Part shown: piece by piece, positions 1 through 10,800 of the stretch
Position numbering within the stretch: position 1 is the stretch's first letter
Layout: every line of letters begins with the position of its first letter
Source of the DNA: Rhynchonema sp. JSB1_4
Taxonomy: Eukaryota > Nematoda > Chromadorea > Monhysterida > Xyalidae
Assembly: GCA_030248065.1 (NCBI GenBank)
Contig: JASAMV010003567.1
Span: forward strand, 62,001 to 126,000
Direction of reading: 5' to 3'
DNA: 64,000 nt
The notes under the pieces: model-generated
Told to the model about the DNA's origin: nothing
Databases searched by the model: none
The model's input: the letters and a program-made list of their open reading frames with translations, nothing else
Position numbers and translations under genes: made by a program

Positions 1-271
1 CAATGAAGTCACTCGGATTAGGGAGGATTAGCTCGTCGCACACTAAAGGTCGCACGAATGTTTATTTCAGCTTGTTTCTATGTGCTAGACGGGACTCGTG
101 CCTACGGCTCGGCTACAGCGCCGCGCCCGTGCCGTGCCCCCCCCCCCCCGAAGACCCGTTAGCATACCCAGAGCTACCCGTGAAAATTGACATGTCCGCA
201 CCTCCGAGGGAGGGGGCCACAGACACACATACGTCTTCCTGTTTTAGTTGTATAGATTTGAGCAGCAGCAG

Positions 272-292
272 CACACACACACACACACACAC
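272..292. repeat. (AC)n microsatellite
   Basis: About ten AC dinucleotides follow a short CAG run. The rest of 1-826 holds short overlapping open frames on both strands but no splice-linked coding stretch and no recognisable domain, so no gene is called there. Confidence 0.85.
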
Positions 293-826
293 CGATGCAC
301 CATGTATTTTGGCAAAAAAACACGCTGTGTTTATCTGAAAGAACGAAATGGCTTGCGCACCAACAACTCATTGAAGCTCAAATGAAAATTTAAAATCTGC
401 TACCGAGGTGCATATACATACATACTGTATATACCTGGATGGCACACTTGCACGGACTCCCAGCCGCTTGCACCGCATTTGATCGTGTGCCGATGCATGT
501 CGGGCGTGCCTGTAACGTGTTGAAGAACAGGATGTGCTTATCAGTTGGGCTTATATGAATGTCGTCAACGCAAATCGTCAACTCAGCCTCAATGTCATTT
601 ACATATATATGTATATGTAGTACCTCTCACTTCACATTCAACGCTGCATGAGTTGACATTTGCGTTGACGCCTGAACTTAATCAGTTGTGAAGCTCTACA
701 TTCACTGCTCCCTTCATTCAATCAGTGGGCGTTGCAAAACAGACACTTCGCTCTTTCATGTTGGTCACTCACTATTGATGCGCCGACAATAAAGACGTAA
801 TAATATTCGAATATCCATGCAATATT

Positions 827-2821
827 CTAACCGACGAATGCCGTACGGAATGGCCATTTGCAACCGTAGGTCACCGATTGTTCACCGGAAGCATCAACGA
901 CTGCGATTGCGTTATAGCCGTCAACAGACGGATACGGGACGAAGTCGGGCAGATCGGGACAGGCTGAAGATTGCGAAAACTGTCGACACAATATTACGCG
1001 ATCATGAGTTTGTTTTTTTTTCAAAAGCGGTTTTGCGTTTCTTATCATTTAAGACTCAAATGTTAGAAGGTTTCTTTGAGAAGCCAGCACGAACTTTTCG
1101 GCACACATGTGGGTGCGACATTGAAATGCTCGTCCGGCACACAGGACTCGTTGTTCCCGGCGCATGGATCGTTGATCGAGCCGCAAGTATTGTTAGTTGA
1201 AGCGTCACCTGAAGTGCGTGTCCCTATTTTTGCCATTTATATATCCTGGGGCTTGAACTGAGGTTGAACAAGACCTGACTTCAATTAGTTAACCCGCTCG
1301 TAGGTAGGGTTATGTACATCTCATTATATTGTCGGTTATCACAACAGATATCTGTGGGATGGTGGATGCGATTCGTTTCGGGTTGATGCTCCAACAAACA
1401 TCGTCAAAGACGTACAAGCAGACTTACGGTATTCGCAAATGGCTTCGTGACTAGTCCAGCCCGCTGATAACCAGCTTATTGGTCCGTTTGCATAGCTCGC
1501 CGCGCGAACCGCATCCATAAGGCCCGACGTTTGATTCGACGCTGCGAACTCATCTGCAAAATACACGCAACTTATGTATGTATAACAGGTGATCAGGTTT
1601 GAATGTGTGACTTCGACTTGTGTAGGCATGCCTACTGTATCTGACAGCAAACGAATAGTTCTGAATCTGGTGTAGCGTTCGGAGTACCGCGCGTCAGCGG
1701 CCGCACTTGGTCCAGCTTGATCATAATGTGATAAGGTCAGGCATTCCAAGACAGTGCACAAACTCATTTTCAAAGCTTAGGTTGGGTGATTGGGTTAGGT
1801 TGAGTGATTTAGGTCACATTGATTGTCACTCAAAGACCGACCAGGTTGAGGTTGCAAGAACGGCTTTTGCGACCAGAAATCAGCTGGGATTGGGGGTCCG
1901 ATTCGAGCCAGGAATCTGAAATTTGATTCGCGAGTCAATCATGGAATCACGGCGGTTTGAGCCGTTTTATTCAGCTTTGGTGAACGAACTTGTTGTCAGC
2001 GGTCATTTGAAATGCGTAGAAATCCTGTGCGTTCGAGTGAATGCCAACGATCTTGTCGTAGATGCGCCCGGCTCCGATAATTGTGCTCGTCATTGACTGA
2101 AAAACATTATTGTTAACGCATGTTATACTGTACATGATTTGTAGCCCATTGTGTTTGGAACTGCGTACTTCGGCTCGATTTACCAAACAACTAGTACTCC
2201 CAACATTTCCTAAACGCACTTTGTGAAAGGCAACCCTCAAGGTACATAAAAATATACATATGTATTTTAATATGTGAGCTTTGCGGATTTGCCCTTTAAG
2301 ACGGCCGGTGACGAAACGTTGCGCGCAAAAATATTTACAGTGTACGTGGTAATTCGGAGCAAAGATGGCTCAATCAAGTAACGTAAACGTTGCCGCATGT
2401 TTCATCTCGCCTTAAGAAACACAAGGGCGGACGAAGAATAATAATTTTTCGTACCAAATTAGCAATCAGGAAATTGAGCAATGTTTTGTTCATGGTCGTG
2501 ATCAATGTTCCGCGTCCCAGGTGTGTTCCAGTCAGCTGTGGGCATTGATTGTCCGTGAGAGCGCTCACGTGATTGTTCGCCGTGTAGCACACACCGTTCT
2601 CATACACACGCGGGATGGTTAGGGCGTTACACTCGGCTTCCATTGGGTCAACTGAAAAAAAAGGTTTTTGAATAATCCATCACAAACTTGGATCTCCAAC
2701 TTCAAATTGTGAAATAATCGTGCCGAAAATTTATCAAAGTGAGCCCAGAGACGTTGCAGTTCTCACCTTGAGCCAACACGCCGACCAAACAGGTCAGTAG
2801 CACAGAAGCAAATAGTATCAT
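827..2821 (-). CDS. Secreted C-type-lectin-like protein, five exons
   Basis: Proposed exons on the minus strand: 2821-2767, 2651-2455, 2096-1990, 1570-1428 and 963-827. They join in frame to 212 residues. Exon 1 encodes a signal peptide (MILFASVLLTCLVGVLAQ). Exons 2-4 look like a divergent C-type lectin domain: an ENGVCY start, a GTLITT stretch followed by NFLIANL, then IIGAGRI, and a C-terminal half with GWTSHEAICEY, the usual last-strand Cys-containing motif. Exon 5 encodes CPDLPDFVPYP through SVTYGC, resembling part of a sushi/CCP module, and ends in TAG. The protein is probably secreted and may bind glycans, although no clear EPN/QPD plus WND calcium-site pair is visible. The joins 1/2, 2/3 and 4/5 use good sites. 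The 3/4 join (donor GTTCGT, acceptor ATAAG) was chosen because it keeps phase and adds a Cys, and it is the weakest part of the model. Confidence 0.72.
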
Positions 2822-4473
2822 AGTCCGCCTTCTTTCAGTTCCTATTACACTGATATGACCATTAGGTACACTTTTGATGGTACGGTCGATGCTCTATTAC
2901 ACAGAGGCTGGAATTGGTTATTGTGTTGGCCGAAAAGTGAACACAGAAACGAACCAAAAACAGAGTTAGCTTCGAATGTCGCTTTATACACAGAATGATA
3001 TGGGCTGTCGTTATGGACGCGGCTCTGCACATTAATTGTCGCAATGGTCAGATTCATGTCAAATGAGCCGCCGCTTTTGTGCTCATTTTATGTCAGAGCG
3101 CAGCGCAACCTTTTTCAAGTTGTTTTTATCCATGGTTCCATCAACTGTTGAACAAAATGGCATTGAGCTGTATTGGAACTGGAAGTTCGCTTGTACTGAA
3201 CTCCAGAACCATCGGTACTTGAACAAACCGTTTTTGGCTTTCATCATTCTCTGTTAATTTTTTGATCATGATACCAAAAAGCATGAGCGCTTGGCTGCAT
3301 ACAGCATAAGGCAGATGAGCCTATTGTTCTTGTATTCATACAATGCGCGATATCAGAACAATCGGTTGCTAGCAACCAGAAAAGGCAACAAAAACCATAT
3401 TGTTCGAGCAGGGCTGATTGATGGCATCGTTGGATCTCTTGCCTTCATTTCACTGCGTTTCCATAATGCAATTTTGGATGTGGAAGGGTAAAAATCTGCA
3501 GGGTTGTATATTTCTGTTCAGGTTTTGAGAGGCCATGACCAAACTATAGGCATCTGCAGTTGCACGATATTAACCGACACAGAAATACCCACGTTTTGAT
3601 ATGTATTTTATGTGACATGTTTTTTTCACTTTTTTTTAACAAGACGCTTTGTTAGACAAACTTCAGGCCGCCCCGTGTTAACAGGGGCTTGAAGTTGAAT
3701 CGGGTCTGAAGGTCTTTGAAACTTGTTGAACCCCCGTGTCGCTGCGTGCACAACATCAATACAATATTCGAATACGGTTTGCACAGCAAAAAGCAAAAAG
3801 TTGTTAGCATTGTAGTGATAGAATTAAGATCACTGTTCAGTAATGTTGTTATATATACATATGCATGCACACATCAGAAAATTTGTACCTGATTATAACG
3901 ATGAATTATACAATATGTATGTATGCAGTTAATAACGCGACATTTGGCACATTTAGCAACAATGCTTTGAATGATCATGTTGGTTGGTGGATTACACCAT
4001 GAGTTCAAGTGATTATGGTTGATGGCGATTGCGCTTGAATGGTCACGAAGCAGGAGACGTCACTTGAATGGTCATGTTGGTTGGAGGGTTACACCGTGAG
4101 TTCGAATTATTGTGGGCGAAAGCGTTGAATGTTAGTGATGGCGTAGCCTGTGAATGTTATCAAAATGTTGTCAAATGTTATCAACCCTTTCCACATGCAA
4201 CAAAATAGCGTCAGTCACACGTGGGAAGTTGTTTTTTTGTCAATGTACCGCGTAGATGGCGTGGAAATTGTGCATTTATTACACTTCACAATTTTGCGTT
4301 TCCAAATATTTTGGAATTCATCATGCTTTGCTATTTTACTATAACCGTTTCGTTTCTGATCATGGCAGTTCTAGATTTGACGACACGTGCCGATGAGCAT
4401 ATCGGTGCGTTTTAACCTGGGTTTAATATTTTCGAATATAATTGCGATGCAGTAACAGAAAAAACCTACAGTT
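2822..4473. other. No gene recognised
   Basis: About 1.65 kb between the lectin-like gene and the first fold-back repeat. Open frames on the plus strand near 3036 and 3291 and on the minus strand near 3652 lack domains, good codon character or splice partners. The missing 5' exons of the kelch-type gene could lie here, but I could not identify them. Confidence 0.4.
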
Positions 4474-4741
4474 CCGGGTGCAATTCTAGGCTGAAAGTTG
4501 AAGTCGCGTGCACGCGACTTCCTTGTGCTAAAACATAGTGAGCGCACGCCAGCGCACGCGCAAAACTTCGCGTGCACGTGCGTGCACGCGCGTGCACGCG
4601 AAGTTACTTCGACTTTTGCCTATACTTTGCACTGTTTCGCACGCGCGTGCACGCGAAGTTACTTCGACTTTTGCCTATACTTTGCACTGTTTCGCACGCG
4701 CGTGCTCGCGACTTCAGCTTTCAGCCTAGAATTGCACCCGG
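4474..4741. repeat. Fold-back element with CG/CA-rich core
   Basis: The ends are inverted repeats: CCGGGTGCAATTCTAGGC on the left and its complement GCCTAGAATTGCACCCGG on the right, extending inward through GAAAGTTGAAGTCGCG. The core is built from GCGTGCACGC words and holds a tandem duplication of about 55 bp that includes the words TTACTTCGAC and TTTGCCTATAC. No convincing target duplication is visible. The element ends 45 bp before a kelch-type exon. Confidence 0.8.
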
Positions 4742-4785
4742 TACTGTATATACAAATGCGCAAAACACATTCCAGCTTTTTTCAG

Positions 4786-7017
4786 CGTCGATCTATCTGT
4801 TCCAACAAAGAGAGCCGAAGGTGCAACGTGTGGACGTCAGCCTTGACGGCGATCTGCTTAAAGTTGTGAATGAAACGCAACTGACGCTGCCAGAAGGAGT
4901 CGAATATTTACGCGAGCGAAGTGGTTTCGTTGCGACAACTAATCATATATATTTCTACGATGGTTCACGTTAGTGAAGATGTACAACTCTTCAAAAAATC
5001 ATTTCCTTTCTTTATATGTATTTGACTGTCTTCGTTCAGATGACTTTCAAGTTGTTGACCTCAATGACGACGAATCAAACATGACCTGGCACCCAACTGG
5101 CCTTGATGATCAATCATTCACACTGATGCACCCATTTTCCGGGTTCGACAGCTTCAACATTGGACCGAAACGTAATAATGCTCATATCGAACATATTTTT
5201 TGGAAAAATTTTCAGTTTCCGTCTATCTGCATCTGCAAACGTAGCAAAGTGAGCTTGACAGGCGTGTATTGAGGCTTGATATTCATGTCGTCAGCGTACA
5301 TGTTGTCGACTCTCGTCGCCGTCTCCATCCTATGTAATACTGCATTTACGCATGTATACTTGTTTCTCGCGCTCATTATTCAGTTGACGAGCAGAGTTGG
5401 CTACCGAGCACTATTTAGCCTCGTCACAACCGGGTTGGGTTGAGAATGGAATGAAAAAAAACAATGGCTGATAGTCACGAAACGATATGGAGTGGAGAGT
5501 TGAGTGGAACTTACAATGGAAAAGCTTGAGTGGCAAGTTTAGTGGTAAGTTGGGTGAAACGCCTGCGTTCCATTTTGCCACCCAAAAACATTGGAAGCGC
5601 CACACCTCTCAACCAAACTGGGTTTCCACACACAACACAGGCGCGCGTGTATTATTGTTCACCAACGAATACGTTTTGCCCACACACAAACACAAACGTC
5701 ACGCTACAACGTGTGCAATGTTTCAACGCTACCGTATCCATTCTACTGAACTTTCCACCAAATTTCCCACCCAACTCTCCGCTCCACCCTTTCGTGAATT
5801 TCACCCAATGTGTCAAGACGGCAGCAATATTATCACTGTTGAATGTGACCCAATCATTCTTCTGCAATCCAGCCGCGCTCGGATTAAGGGCGAACTTAGG
5901 TTGAACACGGAAACCGGAACACGGAAATAATTGACATACAAACCAGTTTCGTGGATTTCCGTGCACGGAAATATTTCCGTGCACGGAAATATTTCCGGTT
6001 TCCGTGTTCCGTGTTTTTTTATTTTCACAGAACACGGAAATATTTCCGTGTGAATAGTTGTTGCTGTTTGCGTCAACACGCGGGCTTTTGGCGTCAGCAC
6101 GCTGGCTTTTGTCATCATCACTGCAAAAGCACCGTTTGCGTCCCTGAATCATTGCCGTGTTCCGTGGCACGGAAATATTTCCGTGTTCCGTGATTCTCCA
6201 AAATATTCACGGAACACGGAACACGGAAATATTTCCGTGTTCCGGTTTCCGTGTTCAACCTAAGTCCGCCCTTATGCTCGGCGCTTTCTACATTTGCGGG
6301 TGTGATTACGGAGCGTATTCGTATCCGTGTAAATTCGTCGATGTGAATGCCGCATCAAGATTACGACATGCGATGACCTTGTTGGACGACTCTTTACTGG
6401 TCAACAGCACGATTTTTGCATTCTTCTTTTTGATATGCACGAAATTCGTAAGAAATTCTCAAAGACTCGGAAATTTTCATGTTTCACAAGCTTCGAATAA
6501 GCATAATTTAGTTTACTGAGCTCATCCATTTGTACTATAGGTGTGTGGCGGATGTGATCAAATAATCACACCAAAAATCGATGATTCTGTCGATTGCGAG
6601 AATGTGACCGATCAATGTTATGTCTACAATCTGTTGACCGACACCGACTGGCGCACTTTTCCAAAACTACCACGGGCGCTGAAGGACCACAAGATGTTTC
6701 AAGTCGGACCGAACGTGATTCTATTAGGTGGACGGAAATCATCCAACGAACCTTTCCGAAATATTCTCGTTTTTAATGCTTCCGATCAACATTGGTACGA
6801 CACTGGCCACAAAATTCATTCCAATTTTAAGTACAAAGACTATCAGCTGTTCGCAGTTCTGCCATCACAAGCTGATCACGCGAGTCGTCCATCGCTTAAT
6901 AATGAGGGTTGTCCGGTTCAGACGTTCTACCTGCCGATGGTATTCACAATTCTTGGCACTTTGTTAGTTGTTGCTTGTTTGCAAGCGATTGCTGTGATAA
7001 TCTGGTTTTATTGTTGA
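4786..7017 (+). CDS. Kelch-type single-pass membrane protein (5' end missing)
   Basis: Exons seen: 4786-4968, 5040-5171, one ending at 6399, and 6541-7017. The 4968/5040 and 6399/6541 joins are in phase with GT/AG sites. Kelch-like features are DDSLLVCGGC across the last splice, CYVYNLLTDTDWRTFPKLP, NVILLGGRKSSNEPF and ILVFNASDQHWYDTG: double glycines followed by spaced aromatic residues, as in beta-propeller blades. The last 30 or so residues form a hydrophobic segment (LPMVFTILGTLLVVACLQ and on to a terminal Cys), so the propeller is probably anchored by a C-terminal membrane helix. The start of the third exon is unresolved: its frame is open back into the fold-back element at 5888-6271 and the phase does not match exon 2, so an exon may be missing. 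Polyadenylation signal AATAAA at 7188-7193. Upstream exons were not found. Confidence 0.68.
5470..5810. repeat. Imperfect terminal-inverted-repeat element
   Basis: The left part (CACGAAACG, then TGGAGTGGAGAGTTGAGTGG) and the right part (CCACCCAACTCTCCGCTCCA, then TTTCGTG) are imperfect inverted copies. The middle holds a GTTTCA/TGAAAC pair. It lies in the intron before the third visible kelch-type exon. The ends are approximate and the copy is degraded. Confidence 0.55.
5888..6271. repeat. Fold-back element with CACGGAAATATTTCCGTG core
   Basis: The terminal inverted repeats are about 50 bp, starting GGGCGAACTTAGGTTGAAC on the left and with a near-identical complement on the right. The core is repeated CACGGAAATATTTCCGTG words, themselves palindromic. 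The flanks are TAA on the left and TTA on the right. The right end abuts the coding frame of a kelch-type exon. Confidence 0.85.
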
Positions 7018-7735
7018 AAAATAGATCGTGACGTATGTAGCACAGAATGAATGCTGAGGAAGAACACTTCATACCTTCCTCATATTAAAGAATTTGATCA
7101 TGCAAAGAATCAAAGCGTATGTTTGTAGCAGTTTGTTTCGGTGCGTTTGGTCACAGACTGATCAAGGTACAGTTTGAGCTCGGCGATAATAAATGCCTTT
7201 TTGTATACGACGCAAACTGAGCAACTCACGGAAACATCTGATACTATCTGTTCAAATACTATGTTATTGAAACTAACACCACAAACACGTGTAAAATTAT
7301 GCTTGAAAGTTTAAAAACATGATCACAAAACTGTGCGTCGCGTCTGTCTGTTTCTCTTGTCTTGACAGAACGTATACATTGAAAAAAAGCTGTTTATGTA
7401 TCGGTAGTTTGCAGGTTTCGCAACGACGCCACATGCATCTCCACGGAAACGTTAATCAAAAGAAGCTGTATGCATGCGCTGCTCTTATATATAACACGTT
7501 TCGGCAGTCATTTCAAAACATCTCTGCCTTTGTGAATGGCGGGCAGACAAACACCTTGGGCAGCTTTGTTGCCATGCCTACTCTTACGCTCGAATTAAAC
7601 TTAGCTGCGTGCCGCTATGCCCTCTTGTCGCTGCAGTTCCATCAAAGGTGCGAATTTTTGTTCATAACCTGCTTCCGTCCGACGTTCGGCCAGATTACTT
7701 TTTGATCATATCTGGTAATAAAATTTTCCCTCTAA
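7018..7735. other. 3' flank of kelch-type gene, no further gene
   Basis: This interval contains the AATAAA signal at 7188-7193. A plus-strand open frame at 7319-7705 has no recognisable domain and no splice partners. Confidence 0.5.
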
Positions 7736-7839
7736 GGCCGATCTCACAATGCAGCGCGTTAGCGTGTTAGCGCGTTAGCGTGCGCATCTCGGACGCTAAC
7801 GCGCTAACACGCTAACGCGCTTGCATTGTGAGATCGGCC
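7736..7839. repeat. 104-bp palindromic MITE, TAA duplication
   Basis: The ends GGCCGATCTCACAATGC and GCATTGTGAGATCGGCC are perfect complements. The core is GCGTTAGC/GCTAACGC words, so almost the whole element can fold into one hairpin. It is flanked by TAA on both sides (7733-7735 and 7840-7842), which fits PIF/Harbinger-type targeting. It ends 53 bp before the transporter ATG. Confidence 0.92.
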
Positions 7840-7892
7840 TAAGAAGATGCTGTAACTGATTGTCGGCTGCCGCAACATTCTAACAAGTCAAA

Positions 7893-10800
7893 ATGACCGA
7901 AGAAGCTCAAGGTGCTATCGAAAATGAGGACGAACAGCCTCCCGAACCCGTCTTCAAGCAAGATGGTGGTCGAGCGTGGATTGTGCTTCTCGCTGGCTTC
8001 ATCGCCTATGGACTAGCCTTCGGCCTGCCAATGAGCTCAGGTACACTTTGGGTTGCAGCAGTTCAAATTTGCAAAGTTGGTATATGTTGGAATTACACCA
8101 GGTGTGTTTTTCGTGCACGTGCAGCGCATATTCACGGATGCGTCCAAACAGCAGATATCGCAGCTGGTCGGTCTGTCCTATGTTGTTTCGTTCCTGTCTG
8201 GTTGGTACACTGTAAATTTTTTGGTATACCGCGAAAGAAGGCGCCCCCATTCAAAACCAGGTGAATATGTGTTTTTCTGTGTACGGAACTATATTTTCAT
8301 GAATTCTGATGTCCATTTGGGCGTGTGAACTCTGAACCGCCGAGTGAAACGTATGCTCCTGGAAGGACTCGAACCTTCGACCTTCCAGCCACCAGGTCTG
8401 GACAGCCAGTTGCTCTACCAACTGAGCTACGGGCACGCGGTTTGGCTGCGGCTCAAAGTTCCAATGCACACACTGCTTCACTCGCCACATCGCTGCACGT
8501 TGCGCTGGCTAGCAGATTTCCGGTCTACAGATGCAACCTAGAGTGTCCCGTAACTTTAAGGGGTACATGTATAGTTCGTGCACATGGCTAGCTAAGGCGC
8601 CCCTGAAGATAGCCGTTGTGTTAAGGGAAGTGTAGCGAAGTCCAAGCGTGTGACTGGTCAGTGCTTGGCGGGCACGGTTTCAGAATAAAGTCGGAATACA
8701 AAAACAACATTTTAACCTGTTTTTGTAATGTGGGGCACCTGCTCTAGCAGTACCGATTTTCTTTCGATTTCAGTGGATTTTATATTTCTGTATGTGTTTG
8801 CATTTTATTTCACAATAAAACGATCCATATCTGAGCTCTAAGCTGAAAGCAGCAGATCTGAGCTATAATTGCCTTTGTTTTAAGGTTTGCTTGCCAGTTT
8901 CATCTACGGTCTATTGGGTGCTCGACAAGCAGTAGTGCTCGGTGGTGCGATCAGCTGTCTGTCCTGCTGCTGTGTGCTGTTTGTGAAGAATCTGTGGAGC
9001 GCATATCTGGTGCACGCTTTCATCGGAATTGGTCGGTGGACTTGATGACGTTTCATTTTCGCATTGAGTGCATGGCAATAAAGGTATTCGACACAAAAGT
9101 ATACACAAATGCGCAGGTGTAACGTTTTTGGCGCATTATATTCGTATCTATCGACAGAACAGAAACACCGCGTAGATTGAAACGTGAGTGCGTGACGTGC
9201 AGTTTTCAAGAAAGAGAAAAATCAAAGTCCAAATATGCTTTATGCCAAACAATGAGGAGGCTTGGTCGAGCTCATCAGACACATCATCGTCAAACCACTC
9301 ATTCTCACAGGAAGTGGCATCGTGGTGACACCGCTGTTCACGGTGCAAACCGAACATTTCACCAAACACCGTCGACTCGCGTTGGCCGCACAGACAACTG
9401 GAGTTTCCGTCGGTTCGACTCTGCTCATAATTTTTCTTCAAAGACAATTTTGCTGGCAATTTTGTGTCTCCTGATTTTGTGTCACACGGCTGCAAGTGTG
9501 GTGTGATACGTGTTTCTTACCTGGCGACCTACGCCAACACGAGCCCGATTTCGAAGGTGGTGTGGGTACAAAACGAATAGAAAGAGAAAATCCTCATGCA
9601 CCACGTTGTATTCTACAACGTGTAACATTTCCCAAATCAGCAGCCACGCATGCTGTATGAATGTTTCACTAATCTGCCACCTCCGAAATCGGGTTTGTGT
9701 GGTCATAGTGTGACTACATTGGCTTCTGGAGGCAAAGCCCCTCTCTGCTGGCGAAGCTATGTAAACTTCACGAGACACCCATCTCCCACAGGCATATTCC
9801 TGCTATCGCCCCTATTCGAGTACCTCGTCGACGAATTCGGTTGGCACAATGCCATGTTCATCATCGGGGCCATCATGCTCAACATCGTGCCCTGCGGATT
9901 GGTGATGCGCAGACCAACGCTCATTTCAGGCAGGTTTCTTTGTTAGATGAAATGGAACTAGTAAACACTGCGAAAATTTCGTCGGAAATTCATAAGTGCT
10001 CTGTATCTGCGCAGAAACACCTGCGACAAAACAGATCCATGACGTACATAGGTAACGTTTTTTGCCACTCAGCTGTTATCTCTGTGCGAGCTTCGGCAGT
10101 TGATCTCACGACGGCCTGATCAGTTACGTCTTATGCTGCAGGATCACAATTCCCATCCTCAACTCTTTTCACCAGAAAAACAACCAAGAAGTGCGCGAAG
10201 CAAGCTGAAATACATAATTATCAAAGTGCACTGGGTGCTGTCTTGTGGACGTGCTTTGCACAAAAGATGATAGATCAATAACGATACGATCAAAAGAGAT
10301 CTGTGGTGACCGCTTATGTTTCACTCAACCTACAAAGTTGAGCTGGAGCATTTTCGGTTTATGGTGGTAACCACTGGCGCTTTTGTCATTGACAAGGCCC
10401 AGGGCGCCATTGCAGTCTGGCATTATGGGCCGAAACTGCATCCACAGATCTAACGCAATGCGTGCCCACAAGGCTAAATCGTATCGTTATTGAAATACAT
10501 ATGTACAGTATACGAGCATATTCAGTACATACTGTATCTATAGGGAAAAACAGCGACTGGCAGGAAATTGTGGCTGTTTGTGTACCCGGCCCAACGCAGG
10601 CTTGGTTGCTTTTGAGAGGCAGCGCAGACCAGGGTTGTTTCAAAAAAAGTGGTTAATTAAAAAAAATTTAAAAAAAAATTTTTTTTTGAAACTCAGACTT
10701 TGCTTTTTTTAATAAAAAAAAGTTGCCCAAAGTGGGCTGAAATGTCCAAAAATGGACTTTTTCGAGGCAAAAAATTGGCACTTTTTTCTGTGGACAGGAC

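Noticed and set aside
3..338. 111-codon open frame at the left edge
   Set aside because: It runs through a C homopolymer and the (AC)n repeat, has no domain and no splice partner.
8344..8430. Functional tRNA gene
   Set aside because: The A and B boxes are tRNA-like, but the acceptor stem has two mismatches and no normal anticodon arm folds; kept only as a tRNA-derived repeat.
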